A stretch of DNA of 64,000 nucleotides from positions 2,790,001-2,854,000 of the forward strand of contig NZ_CP019420.1 of NCBI RefSeq assembly GCF_001984215.1, read 5' to 3'. Origin of the DNA: Mycobacterium sp. MS1601 (GTDB taxonomy: Bacteria > Actinomycetota > Actinomycetes > Mycobacteriales > Mycobacteriaceae). Each line of letters opens with the position of its first letter. Positions within the stretch are counted from its first letter, which is position 1. The notes beneath the pieces were generated by a model that worked only from the letters and a program-made list of their open reading frames with translations, ran no database searches and was not told the DNA's origin. Shown here piece by piece: positions 24,860 through 34,393 of the stretch. The translations under genes were made by a program, and so were the position numbers.

Positions 24860-25280
24860 CGTCCGGAATCGGGATCGGCTTCCGGGTTTCCCGGTCCACG
24901 TAGACGTGCACCCAGTGCCCGACGGCGGCCACCGGATGCTGCTGATCGGTCTCACCGGCCCGGGACCGGAACACACACAGTCGGTAGGTGACGCTGCTGC
25001 GACCCAGCCGGGCCACCGACAGGCCGACCATCAGCGGGTCGGGGAACTTCAGTTCGGCGAAGTAACGGCAGCCCGACTCGGCCACCACCCCCAGCCATGG
25101 CGCCGTCACGGGATCGACCCCGGTGCTGGTCTGGATCCAGGCGTTGATCGCGGTGTCGAACAGCGAGTAGTACACCGCGTTGTTCAGATGACCGAACATG
25201 TCGTTGTCGGTCCAGCGGGTCAACACCGGCCAGTGCACTCCGAAGTCGCTGCTGGTCAGCTCTCGTTCATCGGCGGTCAT
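24819..25280 (-). CDS. Hotdog-fold acyl-CoA thioesterase (4-hydroxybenzoyl-CoA type)
   Basis: A 153-residue protein from ATG 25280. WPVLTRWTDNDMFGHLNNAVY is the HBA-CoA thioesterase/YbgC signature, with the catalytic Asp in DNDMFGHLNN. Later strands SGCRYFAELKFPDPLMVGL and GHWVHVYVDRETRKPIPIP are standard. It cleaves acyl-CoA thioesters in the cytoplasm; chain-length preference cannot be told. It is monocistronic and divergent from the alcohol dehydrogenase, with 36 bases between starts. Confidence 0.87.
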   Translation of the reverse strand: MTADERELTSSDFGVHWPVLTRWTDNDMFGHLNNAVYYSLFDTAINAWIQTSTGVDPVTAPWLGVVAESGCRYFAELKFPDPLMVGLSVARLGRSSVTYRLCVFRSRAGETDQQHPVAAVGHWVHVYVDRETRKPIPIPDVIRPLLDTATAPS

Positions 25281-25316
25281 GGCCGCAAGTCTGGCAGGTG
25301 AGGCAGGCTGGTCCCC

Positions 25317-26423
25317 ATGACCATCTCGATTCGTGGTGCGGTGCTGGAGGAGATCGGCCGCCCGCGGCCCTACGCCGAGTCCGCACCCCTGAGCATCTCC
25401 GACCTGGAACTCGCCCCGCCCGGTGACGGTGAGCTGCTGCTGCGCATCGAGACCGCGGGCCTGTGCCACTCCGATCTGTCGGTGGTCGACGGAAACCGGG
25501 TCCGGCCGGTGCCGATGCTGCTGGGCCACGAGGCCGCCGGGGTGATCGAGGAGATCGGCGGACACTCCGACCTGACAGTGGGGCAGCGGGTGGTGTTGAC
25601 GTTCCTACCCCGCTGCGGTGCGTGTGCGGCATGCGACACCGACGGGCTGGCCCCCTGCACGCCGGGCAGCGCCGCGAACGGGGCGGGCACTTTGATGAGT
25701 GGTGCGGTGCGGCTGAGCCGAGGCGGCGAGCCGGTGCGCCACCACCTGGGGGTGTCGGGCTTCGCCACCCACGCGGTGGTGGACCGCCGTTCGGTGGTCC
25801 CGGTTGACGCAGATGTCCCCGCGGTGGTGGCTTCCTTGTTGGGCTGCGCGGTGCTGACCGGAGGCGGTGCCGTGCTCAATGCGGGGCAGCCGAGGCCGGG
25901 CCAGACGGTGGTTGTGGTGGGCCTCGGCGGGGTCGGGATGGCCGCGGTGCTGACCGCGCTGGCACACGACGATGTCCGGGTGGTCGGTGTCGACCGGCTG
26001 CCGGAAAAGCTGGACGACGCCCGTGCCGCGGGTGCACACGAGGTGTACACCCCGGAGGGGGCGGTGGACGCCGGCTTGAAGGCCGCGGTCGTCATCGAAG
26101 CTGTCGGCCATCCCGCCGCACTGGAGACTGCGGTCGCCCTGACCGCGCCGGGCGGACGCACCGTCACCGTCGGGCTACCGCGCCCGGACGCGCGGGTCAC
26201 GTTGTCGCCGTTGGGCTTCGTCGCGGAGGGCCGCTCACTGATCGGCAGCTACCTGGGTTCGGCGGTGCCGTCCCGCGACATCCCGCGGTTCGTCGAGATG
26301 TGGCGTTCGGGCATGCTGCCGGTGGAGTCGTTGGTGTCGGCGTCCATCACCTTGGATCAGATCAACGAGGGGATGGATCAGCTGGCCGACGGCCGTGCGG
26401 TGCGTCAGGTCGTCGAATTCTGA
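25317..26423 (+). CDS. Zinc-dependent alcohol dehydrogenase (MDR superfamily)
   Basis: A 368-residue medium-chain dehydrogenase. Catalytic zinc ligands: Cys in TAGLCHSDLSV and His-Glu in LLGHEAAGVIEEIG. The structural zinc lobe is RCGACAACDTDGLAPC with four Cys. The NAD site is VVVGLGGVGMAAVL followed by VVGVDRLPEKLDDARAAGA (Asp at the end of the second strand favours NAD). Class: S-(hydroxymethyl)mycothiol/benzyl-alcohol-like branch, not certain. It lies upstream of the oxalate genes, same strand, but with a 174-base gap and its own start. Confidence 0.87.
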   Translation: MTISIRGAVLEEIGRPRPYAESAPLSISDLELAPPGDGELLLRIETAGLCHSDLSVVDGNRVRPVPMLLGHEAAGVIEEIGGHSDLTVGQRVVLTFLPRCGACAACDTDGLAPCTPGSAANGAGTLMSGAVRLSRGGEPVRHHLGVSGFATHAVVDRRSVVPVDADVPAVVASLLGCAVLTGGGAVLNAGQPRPGQTVVVVGLGGVGMAAVLTALAHDDVRVVGVDRLPEKLDDARAAGAHEVYTPEGAVDAGLKAAVVIEAVGHPAALETAVALTAPGGRTVTVGLPRPDARVTLSPLGFVAEGRSLIGSYLGSAVPSRDIPRFVEMWRSGMLPVESLVSASITLDQINEGMDQLADGRAVRQVVEF

Positions 26424-26542
26424 AACCCTGACTCTCATTCCCGAGTCGGCGGCCGTACGGGTGACCGTCGGTAGTGGCGACCCTCGCGGATGTCCTCATG
26501 CGCTGGGATTGCAGATCGTGGGTGGGGGCTAGCGTTACCTGA

Positions 26543-26591
26543 CAGTGTCCAGCCAACCCGGTAGTCCTGAACTTCGCGGCGTTGGACACTG
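26543..26591 (+). promoter_or_regulatory. Inverted repeat before the oxalate operon
   Basis: CAGTGTCCA (26543-26551) and TGGACACTG (26583-26591) are exact reverse complements, 31 bases apart. The right arm ends six bases before the ATG at 26598 and covers where a ribosome site should be. It could be a two-site operator or an RNA stem that hides the start. There is no strong Shine-Dalgarno otherwise. Confidence 0.5.
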
Positions 26592-26597
26592 AACCAC

Positions 26598-28277
26598 ATG
26601 ACCGAGACAGACGGATTCCACCTGGTTGTCGACGCACTCAAGCTCAACGATGTCGAGACCATCTACGGCGTGGTCGGCATCCCCATCACCGACCTGGCCC
26701 GGCTGGCTCAAGCCTCCGGTATCCGCTACGTAGGGTTCAGGCACGAGTCGACCGCCGGTCACGCGGCCGCGGCGGCAGGCTTCCTGACCAAGAAACCCGG
26801 TGTGCTGCTGACGGTTTCCGGGCCCGGTTTCCTCAACGGCATGGTCGCACTGGCCAACGCGACGGTGAACTGCTTCCCGATGGTGCACATCGCCGGTTCC
26901 AGCGATCGCGCCATCGTGGACCTGCAACGTGGTGACTACGAAGAACTCGACCAGATGGCCGCGGCCCGGCAGTTCGCCAAGGCCAGCCTGCGCATCGACC
27001 GGGCGCAGGACATCGGCCGCGGCATCGCCCGTGCCCTGCGCATCGCGTCCTCGGGCCGCCCGGGCGGGGTGTACCTGGACATCCCGGCCGCGGTGCTGGC
27101 CGAGACCCTTGACTCCGGCGTCGCCGACGCCACCGTCTGGAAGATCAATGACCCAGCTCCACAGCAGTTTCCGGCGCAACAGAGGGTGCTGGAGGCCGTC
27201 GAGCTGCTGGCCGGCGCGCGGCGGCCGTTGATCGTGCTGGGCAAGGGCGCCGCGTACGCGCAGGCCGACCGAGGCATCCGCGCTTTCGTGGAGCGTACGG
27301 GTATCCCGTTCCTCCCCATGTCGATGGCCAAAGGTCTGCTGCCCGACGGACATACGCAATCCGCGGCGGCGGCCCGGTCTCTGGCGCTGGCCAAGGCCGA
27401 TGTTGTGCTGCTGGTAGGGGCGCGGCTGAACTGGCTGCTGGGACACGGGGAAGCGCCACAGTGGTCACCGGAGGCGAAATTCATCCAGGTGGACATCGAC
27501 GCGGGAGAATTCGACAGCAATCAACCCACCGCGGTCCCGCTGGCCGGCGACATCGGCTCGGTGATCGACATGATGGTCGACACCCTTGACCAGCATCGCG
27601 TCTCCTGCCCCGAGGACTGGCGCGCCGAACTCGCAGAGAAAACCCGCACCAACGACGCCAAGATGGCCGCCCGGCTGGCCGAGGACCCCGAACCCATGCA
27701 CTTCCACAACGCCTTCGGTGCCATCAAAGATGTGCTGGCCCACTACCCGCAGGCCTACGTGGTCAACGAAGGCGCCAACACCCTCGACATCGGTCGCAAT
27801 GTCCTGCCGATGACCGTGCCCCGCCACCGCCTGGACTGCGGCACCTGGGGGGTGATGGGCATTGGTCTCGGTTACGCCATCGCCGCGGCTGTCGAGAGCG
27901 GTCAACCGGTGGTGGCGATCGAAGGGGACAGCGCCTTCGGCTTCAGCGGTATGGAGATCGAAACCATTTGTCGCTACCAGCTTCCCGTCACCGTGGTGAT
28001 CCTCAACAACGGCGGTGTGTACCGCGGCGACGACGTGAACCCGCTCGGTGCAGGGCCTGCGCCGACTGTGCTGGACGCCCGGGCCCACCACGAACACCTG
28101 ATCCGGGCATTCGGTGGTACCGGGTACCACGTGCGTACCTCCGCCGATCTGAAATCCGCTCTGGCAGAGTCCATGTCATCAGGAGGGCCGGCGCTCATCG
28201 ACTGTGAGCTGGACATCCACGTCGGCGCCGAGAGCGGCCACCTGACCAACCTGAACCCGAAAGGACTACCCCGATGA
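26598..28277 (+). CDS. oxc: Oxalyl-CoA decarboxylase
   Basis: A 559-residue thiamine-diphosphate enzyme converting oxalyl-CoA to formyl-CoA and CO2. The catalytic Glu is in [18 protein letters not shown] (Glu50), followed by [20 protein letters not shown]. The ThDP motif is [15 protein letters not shown]...VVILNN, and the oxalyl-CoA-specific sequence [11 protein letters not shown] follows it. The length and the order beside frc match known oxalate operons. Start ATG 26598 lies at the end of an inverted repeat. Its stop overlaps frc (ATGA). Confidence 0.95.
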   Translation: MTETDGFHLVVDALKLNDVETIYGVVGIPITDLARLAQASGIRYVGFRHESTAGHAAAAAGFLTKKPGVLLTVSGPGFLNGMVALANATVNCFPMVHIAGSSDRAIVDLQRGDYEELDQMAAARQFAKASLRIDRAQDIGRGIARALRIASSGRPGGVYLDIPAAVLAETLDSGVADATVWKINDPAPQQFPAQQRVLEAVELLAGARRPLIVLGKGAAYAQADRGIRAFVERTGIPFLPMSMAKGLLPDGHTQSAAAARSLALAKADVVLLVGARLNWLLGHGEAPQWSPEAKFIQVDIDAGEFDSNQPTAVPLAGDIGSVIDMMVDTLDQHRVSCPEDWRAELAEKTRTNDAKMAARLAEDPEPMHFHNAFGAIKDVLAHYPQAYVVNEGANTLDIGRNVLPMTVPRHRLDCGTWGVMGIGLGYAIAAAVESGQPVVAIEGDSAFGFSGMEIETICRYQLPVTVVILNNGGVYRGDDVNPLGAGPAPTVLDARAHHEHLIRAFGGTGYHVRTSADLKSALAESMSSGGPALIDCELDIHVGAESGHLTNLNPKGLPR

Positions 28278-29548
28278 ACGCGCCCCTGACAGGTATCAAG
28301 GTCATCGACTTCACCGGCGTGCAGGCCGGACCCGCCTGTACGCAGATGCTGGCCTGGTTCGGTGCCGACGTGCTCAAGGTCGAACGGGTCACCGGCGGGG
28401 ACGTCACTCGTCACCAACTGCGCGACGTCCCCGACCTGGACGCGCTGTACTTCACGATGCTCAACAGCAACAAGCGCTCGTTGGCCATCAACACCAAGAC
28501 TCCAGAGGGCCTGGAGGTGATGGAGAAGCTGATCCGCGAGGCGGACATCCTGGTGGAGAATTTCGCCCCCGGCGCGATGGACCGGATGGGCCTGTCCTGG
28601 GAGCACATCCACGACCTGAACCCGCGGCTGATCTTCGGTTCGGTCAAGGGATTCAACGACGAGTCACCCTGGAAGGACCTCAAGGTGTACGAGAACGTCG
28701 CGCAGGCCGCCGGTGGCGCGGCGTCCACCACCGGTTTCTGGGACGGTCCGCCGACCGTCAGCGCGGCCGCCCTCGGTGATTCCAACACCGGAATGCATCT
28801 GCTGATCGGACTGCTGACCGCGCTGCTGGCGCGGGAAAAAAGCGGTGTGGGACAGAAGGTGTCGGTGTCCATGCAGGACGCGGTGTTGAACCTGTGCCGG
28901 GTCAAGCTGCGTGACCAGGAACGTCTGGAACAGCTCGGCTACCTCGAGGAGTACCCGCAATACCCCAACGGCACCTTCGGTGACGCCGTGCCGCGCGGTG
29001 GCAATGCCGGTGGCGGTGGGCAACCCGGCTGGGTGCTCAAGTGCAAAGGCTGGCAAGAGGATCCGAACGCCTACATCTATTTCACCATCCAGGAGCAGAA
29101 CTGGGCCAAAACCTGTGCCGCGCTCGGCCGGCCGCAGTGGGTCGACGACCCGGCCTACGCCACCGCCGCGGCTCGCCAGCCGCATCTGTTCGACATCTTC
29201 GCCGAAATCGAGACTTGGCTGGCTGACAAGACCAAGTATGAAGCGGTGGACATCCTGCGGAAGTTCGACGTGCCCTGCGCGCCGGTGCTGTCGATGAAAG
29301 AGATCGCCTACGACCCTGCCCTGCGGGCCAGCGGCACGGTGGTCGAGGTGCAGCAAGAGGGGCGAGGCACGTTCCTCACGGTCGGCAGCCCGGTCAAGTT
29401 CTCCGACTACACCCCGCAGATCACCGGGGCCCCGTTGCTCGGCGAACACAGCAGCGCGGTGCTCGCCGACCTCGGCTACTCGGCCGAGCAGATCGCGGGA
29501 TTCATCACCGACGGCATCATCGCCGAGACGCATCTGGCGGCGCACTGA
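28274..29548 (+). CDS. frc: Formyl-CoA:oxalate CoA-transferase
   Basis: A 424-residue class III CoA-transferase. It moves CoA from formyl-CoA to oxalate, feeding Oxc. Asp169 in [15 protein letters not shown] aligns in number and context with the known active-site Asp of the Oxalobacter enzyme. [28 protein letters not shown] is the standard start, and a glycine-rich loop appears in [13 protein letters not shown] as expected for Frc. Coupled to oxc by ATGA and to the ligase gene by TGATG. Confidence 0.95.
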   Translation: MNAPLTGIKVIDFTGVQAGPACTQMLAWFGADVLKVERVTGGDVTRHQLRDVPDLDALYFTMLNSNKRSLAINTKTPEGLEVMEKLIREADILVENFAPGAMDRMGLSWEHIHDLNPRLIFGSVKGFNDESPWKDLKVYENVAQAAGGAASTTGFWDGPPTVSAAALGDSNTGMHLLIGLLTALLAREKSGVGQKVSVSMQDAVLNLCRVKLRDQERLEQLGYLEEYPQYPNGTFGDAVPRGGNAGGGGQPGWVLKCKGWQEDPNAYIYFTIQEQNWAKTCAALGRPQWVDDPAYATAAARQPHLFDIFAEIETWLADKTKYEAVDILRKFDVPCAPVLSMKEIAYDPALRASGTVVEVQQEGRGTFLTVGSPVKFSDYTPQITGAPLLGEHSSAVLADLGYSAEQIAGFITDGIIAETHLAAH

Positions 29549-30855
29549 TGTGGCAGCATCTGGGTGATCTACTGGCCGGCGCGCCGCCCAGGTCGACGGC
29601 GCTGATCGACGGCCGCACAGCGGTCACCTACGCCGAACTCGACGACCTGGTGACCGCACGCGCCGCGGAGCTCAGCGGGAGGGTGCTGGCGGTGACGGGC
29701 GCCAACACCGTCGACTTCGTGGTGACCCTCCTGGCTGCCGCCAGAGCACGTGTTGTTGCGGCCCCGTTGGATCCGTCCTTGCCCGAGGCGGAACGGACGC
29801 GCCGGATCGCGCTGCTGCAGAACCCGCACGGGCTGTGCGACGACGACGCGTTGATCATGCTGACATCCGGCACCACCGGAACTCCGAAGCTGGTCCCGTG
29901 GACACATCAGAGCCTGGCGGCCAGTGTGAAGACAGTGGTGGACAGCTACGGGCTCACGGCCCGGGACGCCACCGTCGCGGTGATGCCGCTGTTCCACGGC
30001 CACGGACTGGTAGCGGCGCTGCTGGCCACACTGACTTCACGCGGCACGCTGCTTCTACCCGAATCAGGCAGGTTCAGTGCGCACACATTCGCCGACGACA
30101 TGGCCGCGGTGTCGGCCACCTGGTACACCGCCGTGCCCACCATCCACCGGATCGTGGCGCGCCGCGCGGACACCCTGCCGCCGCTGCGGTTCATCCGCAG
30201 CTGCAGCGCGCCGTTGAGCCCCGACCTGGTGACCGACCTGGAACGCCGCTTCGGCACCCAGGTGCTGGCCGCGTACGGGATGACCGAGACCACCCACCAG
30301 GCCGCGACCGTGCGCCCGGGTGCCGGTGCGGAGGTGCGCCAGAACACCGTGGGGACTCCGGTAGGCCTCGATGTGCGAATCATCAACGGAGAAATCTGTT
30401 TTCGCGGACCGACGGTGATGCGAGGCTACCTCGGCCCGGATCCCGCGGACCCCTTCCTGGACGGTTGGCTGCGGACCGGTGATCTGGGCATCCAGGACCT
30501 CGACGGCAACCTCGTGGTGACCGGCCGGATCAAAAACCTGATCAACCGGGGCGGTGAGAAGATCTCGCCCGAACACGTCGAACAGGTTCTTGCCGGGTGC
30601 CCGGGTGTGCTGCAGGCCGCCGTGGTGGGTGTTCCCGATGACCTCTACGGCGAACACGTCGCCGCCGCAGTGGTCCTCGACGGTGACACCGACCCCGGGC
30701 AGATCACCGAGTACTGCCGAACTCGACTGGCCCCGTTCGAGATACCACAGCAGATCGTGCCCGTGGCGGCTCTGCCTCAGACGGCCAAGGGTGATGTTGA
30801 CCGGACCGCGTTGGCGGCGCTGATGGTTGGGCAGTCGCCGACCCGGGTACCTTGA
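29548..30855 (+). CDS. Acyl-CoA ligase, probable oxalate-CoA ligase, shortened
   Basis: A 435-residue ANL-family ligase, third in the oxalate operon. The ATP motif LTSGTTGTPKLVPWTH, YGMTETTHQA, the hinge Asp in WLRTGDLG, GRIKNLINRGGEKISP and the final catalytic Lys in TAKGDVDR are all present. The protein is about 70 residues shorter than usual: the stretch between PLDPSLPEAE and the ATP motif is only about 40 residues. Oxalyl-CoA synthetase (yeast Pcs60/plant AAE3, FadD7-like) is the likely activity, giving CoA activation of oxalate independent of Frc. Functional despite the shortening is likely since all catalytic motifs remain. Confidence 0.85.
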   Translation: MWQHLGDLLAGAPPRSTALIDGRTAVTYAELDDLVTARAAELSGRVLAVTGANTVDFVVTLLAAARARVVAAPLDPSLPEAERTRRIALLQNPHGLCDDDALIMLTSGTTGTPKLVPWTHQSLAASVKTVVDSYGLTARDATVAVMPLFHGHGLVAALLATLTSRGTLLLPESGRFSAHTFADDMAAVSATWYTAVPTIHRIVARRADTLPPLRFIRSCSAPLSPDLVTDLERRFGTQVLAAYGMTETTHQAATVRPGAGAEVRQNTVGTPVGLDVRIINGEICFRGPTVMRGYLGPDPADPFLDGWLRTGDLGIQDLDGNLVVTGRIKNLINRGGEKISPEHVEQVLAGCPGVLQAAVVGVPDDLYGEHVAAAVVLDGDTDPGQITEYCRTRLAPFEIPQQIVPVAALPQTAKGDVDRTALAALMVGQSPTRVP

Positions 30856-30860
30856 CGTGC

Positions 30861-31784
30861 GTGCGCCGTTGGCTGAGGAACCCCAAGACGCTGCCGGTCG
30901 GTGCCTATGACAGCCGCGAAGGACGATGGCGCGACCACCCCGACCACCGGTTGGGCGACTGCGCTGAGCTGACGGTGGCGACCTACAACATCTGGTTCAA
31001 CGACCTGTATGCCACGCAGCGCTACCGGGCCATCGCCACACTACTGGCCGACGAGCAGCCCGATGTCATGGTGTTCCAGGAGGTCACACCGGCGGCGCTC
31101 GACATCCTCCTGGCGCAACCGTGGGTGCGTGAACAGTATCGTCGGGTGGCGATCGTGGGTGCGGCGCTGGGCAACTACGGCATGCTCGTGCTGTCCCGGC
31201 TGCCGGTCCGCGCCGCCACCTACACCCGGCTGCCCACCCAGCTGGCCCGCGGCTACCTGACCGTCGGACTGGCCGTCAATGGCGTCATCCAGAACGTCGT
31301 GTCGGTGCACCTGGAAAGTGGCAAGAGGAACCGGGAACTGCGCGCCCGTCAACTGGGATGTCTGTTCAGGGCATTCCGCGATGCCGGCGACGTGATCGTG
31401 CTCGGTGACTTCAACATGCGTGACGATGAGAACGACGCGCTGGATCCGGCGTTCCGCGATGTGTGGCCGGGTCTGCGGCCCGACGAACCCGGCTTCACCG
31501 AGGACACGTCGATCAACCACATGCGCTACGACATGAAGGACAAGCACCGCCATGTGCGCTTCGACCGAGTGCTGGTCAAGGGCTCGGCGTGGGTGCCACA
31601 GAGCATCGAACTGTTGGGGCGCGAACCGGTGGATCCGGCGCTGCCGAGGGTGTTCCCGTCGGACCATTTCGGGGTGCTCTGCCGGTTACGGTGGACCGGG
31701 GTCAGTTCGCAGGCCAGTGATCGTCCGCCTTGGCAGCGGCGACTTCTCGCCGGCCGAGCGGGCGCATCCGGTTCTGCGCGGTGA
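30861..31784 (+). CDS. Endonuclease/exonuclease/phosphatase (EEP) family protein
   Basis: About 307 residues from GTG 30861 (a TTG at 30852 overlaps the ligase stop). Metal and catalytic motifs: VATYNIWFND (Asn), MVFQEVTP (Glu), VSVHLESGKRNRELR (His), VIVLGDFNMRDDEND (Asp-x-Asn) and FPSDHFGVLCRLR (Asp-His). The layout is like the TDP2/Mg-dependent phosphodiesterase branch. Substrate could be DNA ends or a phosphate ester. The C-terminal tail after the fold is Arg-rich. It follows the oxalate operon closely and may simply read through. Confidence 0.83.
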   Translation: MRRWLRNPKTLPVGAYDSREGRWRDHPDHRLGDCAELTVATYNIWFNDLYATQRYRAIATLLADEQPDVMVFQEVTPAALDILLAQPWVREQYRRVAIVGAALGNYGMLVLSRLPVRAATYTRLPTQLARGYLTVGLAVNGVIQNVVSVHLESGKRNRELRARQLGCLFRAFRDAGDVIVLGDFNMRDDENDALDPAFRDVWPGLRPDEPGFTEDTSINHMRYDMKDKHRHVRFDRVLVKGSAWVPQSIELLGREPVDPALPRVFPSDHFGVLCRLRWTGVSSQASDRPPWQRRLLAGRAGASGSAR

Positions 31785-31820
31785 GCCGCCACCGTGCTGG
31801 CCGGCACTGCGGTACCGCGC

Positions 31821-33106
31821 TCAACTACGTTCGGCTGCGATTTTCAGCTGAGGCCGACCCAGGTGGAAACCCTGTCCGTATTCGATACCAAGACGAATGA
31901 GTGTCTGGAGCTGATCAGCCGTCTCCACCCCTTCCGCGATCAACTTCGCGTCGAGTTCGGTGGCCAGGGAGGTCAATGCGGTGACTATTGCGCGCTTTGC
32001 CGGATTGCTGTCGATGCCGGCGATCAGCTCGCCGTCGATCTTGATGATCTCAGGCCGCAGCCGCAGCAGTTGGGTGAAGCTGGCATATCCGGCACCGGCG
32101 TCGTCGACTGCCACCTCAATTCCCCGCTCTCGCAAAGCCGTCAACCTCTCACCGAGGTCATCGGGAAACGGTTCGTGTTCGGTGATTTCGACGATCAACC
32201 GTCGGTTCTGACGTACCAGGGAATCCTGAATTATGGTTTCCAATACGGCGTTTGGGCTCAGATTGACCGATACCGGGTAATCGCCCGAGATGCCGTCGGC
32301 GGCGGCCAAGACGGCACGCAGAGCCGCGCTCTCCAGGTCGAGGCCTCGACCCAGTCGGCGCGCGGTGCTGAACCATTGCGCCGGGGTCAACCCCATGGAC
32401 GCGGGAAACCGCGCCAACCCTTCGTAGGCGATGGGAGCGCGGTTCTCCAGTCGGACGACGGGCTGAAAAGCCACCCGAGTGCGTCAGGCCGTTCCAGCAG
32501 CGCGTCCAGAGCATTCTGGTGCCTATCCGCCTCAACCGCCTCGGGCATCATCACCGACGCCACGAAGCGCGCTGTGAAGGCCCCCTGCCTGTGGAATGGA
32601 CCGTCCGTGATCACGTTGGTCAGCTGCGTCGAGAGCTCGAACCGGCTGCCGATCAACGCCGAGACAAAATTGCTGACGGCGACCATTGGTTCGATGTCCG
32701 ACTCGGTGAAGGCGGCCGGGCTCGTCGCGGCGAGCATCAGTGACCCGATGGCGGTGTCGTTGTACACCAGCGGGATCATGGCCCAGGAGCGGGTGCCCCA
32801 CTGCCTGTTGCTGGCGCGGACAGTCTCCGACAACCGGCGGTCGACGAGCGCATCCTGTATCAGTAAGGGGCGTCCCTCCAGCGCGGCGATGCCCTGCAAA
32901 CTGCTGTTCCTGGCTATCACGAATCCCATGGCCGGCGCCAAGACGCCGCTTGCCGACACCGTCACGTAGGAATCGTCGGTAGCTCGAAGCAGATTGATCG
33001 CGGCACCGTCGGCATCCGCCATGAACGCGCACGCCTGTTCGGCGACGCGGACCATCAACGACGCGGGATCCACCGAAGCGGTCAGTGCCCGAACCAACCG
33101 ATCCAT
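31821..33106 (-). pseudogene. GAF-EAL protein, interrupted by a one-base deletion
   Basis: Two overlapping minus-strand frames make one gene. The first (from ATG 33106) encodes a GAF domain: LMVRVAEQACAFMADADGAA, SSLQGIAALEGRPLLIQDA and AMIPLVYNDTAIGSLMLAA, ending ALLERPDALG. The second continues with the EAL phosphodiesterase start VAFQPVVRLEN, then YEGLARF (EGL instead of EAL), SVNLSP, EITEH, VDDAGAGYAS, IIKIDGEL and AEGVETA. Adding one G to the run at 32474-32476 joins them to 428 residues. Most c-di-GMP-hydrolysis residues are kept. As written the EAL part is separated. Sequencing error or recent inactivation are both possible. Confidence 0.82.
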
Positions 33107-33538
33107 CGCGCTTTCCCTCGCCCCGGCGACGTGGTGCTGCCAGGAAGTGTGTTCGTGGGCGAGGCATGGACTGGCCCCCGCCGGCTTCGGTAGCGCCCAG
33201 GTTACCGACTGCTCTCACGACGAAGGCCTACAACAGCGGAAATGTCGGCAGATTGCTGGCTGGAGTCCCAGCGAAGCCAAACGCGCCCGCCTTCAGCACC
33301 GAGACTGACGCGGCAGACTCCGATCCGGTGAAGACGGACGTCGCGTCGAGCCGACGGAGGTCACCAGCCATGGTGGTGTCGACGCCGGTCTGCGGTGCGC
33401 TCGTCGTGGACAACTGTCGCCAAATCGTATGCACTGCTGCATGATTGGGCTCCAGCCGGGCCTCACACCCATCGGGTGTCCGTGCGTCGAGAACGTCGTG
33501 TTGCACCTGGCTTGAGGTGGGGGTAGCGGCGAAACCGG
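33107..33538. other. Intergenic stretch without a convincing gene
   Basis: Between the GAF-EAL gene and the methyltransferase gene. One minus-strand open frame (113 codons, 33569-33228) overlaps the methyltransferase end and ends VLKAGAFGFAGTPASN, faintly like a mycobacterial PPE tail. I do not regard it as a gene. No tRNA, repeat or clear terminator seen. Confidence 0.5.
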
Positions 33539-34285
33539 TCAGCGCCCCATGAGTGCGAAAACTCCCCACCCGAGAAACTCACGCTGGTATCGCGTGTAGC
33601 GGCCGGGTTCGGTGGTGAGTTCGGCGCGCACATCGGCGGCGAGCTCGTCGTCGGGATTGGCGTCGAGCCACCGACGGAGATTGAGCCACTGCGCTGCCTG
33701 GTAGCGGTCCCAACTGTCCTGATCGGCCAACACCATCTCCACAGTGTCGAACCCGAGATCGCCGAACTGCTCGATCAGCTCCGGTAACAGCAGGAAGTCG
33801 TTTTCCGAAACCGCGCCGCAGGCTTGAACGGTCACCTGGTCCGGCACTTCGCGTCGCCAGTACGGTTCGCCGATGAGCATGAGGCCGCCGTGGCGCAGGC
33901 TCTTGCTCAGCAGCTCGACGGTGCCGGCCACCCCGCCTCCGATCCACGTGGCTCCCACGCAGGCAGCGAGATCGACAGGTTCGTCAGCGACGAAACCGGC
34001 GGCGTCAGCATGTAGGAAGCGGACCTGGTCCGCGACGCCGAGTTCAGCGGCACGGGCACGGGCCTGTTCGGTGAACATTGTGCTGATGTCGACGCCGGTT
34101 CCGGTGACACGGTGATCACGGGCCCATGTGCAAAGCATTTCGCCTGAGCCGCTGGCGAGATCGAGCACGCGAGTACCGGGTTCCAGATGCAGGGCTTGCC
34201 CCAGGGCGGCGAGCTTGTCCGGTGTGAACGGGTTGTGGATGCGGTGGCCGCTTTCCCGGATGGTGAAGATGCGCGGAAGATCCAC
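33539..34285 (-). CDS. SAM-dependent class I methyltransferase
   Basis: A 248-residue Rossmann methyltransferase. Motif I is RVLDLASGSGEMLCTWA and the acidic strand-2 residue is in GTGVDISTMFTEQARARA. Motif II/III regions are VRFLHADAAGF and VACVGATWIGGG. LMLIGEPYWRREVP follows a post-motif pattern. No N-terminal extension for DNA or lipid binding is seen. The substrate is unknown; small-molecule methylation is the default. It is monocistronic. Confidence 0.83.
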   Translation of the reverse strand: MDLPRIFTIRESGHRIHNPFTPDKLAALGQALHLEPGTRVLDLASGSGEMLCTWARDHRVTGTGVDISTMFTEQARARAAELGVADQVRFLHADAAGFVADEPVDLAACVGATWIGGGVAGTVELLSKSLRHGGLMLIGEPYWRREVPDQVTVQACGAVSENDFLLLPELIEQFGDLGFDTVEMVLADQDSWDRYQAAQWLNLRRWLDANPDDELAADVRAELTTEPGRYTRYQREFLGWGVFALMGR

Positions 34286-34393
34286 AGGCGGGTGCTCCTC
34301 GGGCTCGGTCGTTGACGGTGTTCGTTACCGGGCCGATCAACGTATCCGCTCGTCGTCGGGAAGTTCCATCGAATTTCCCGACCTGTAGAGAAC

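Noticed and set aside
33228..33569. 113-codon minus-strand frame with a PPE-like tail
   Set aside because: Overlaps the end of the methyltransferase, has no ribosome site and only a short, weak resemblance.
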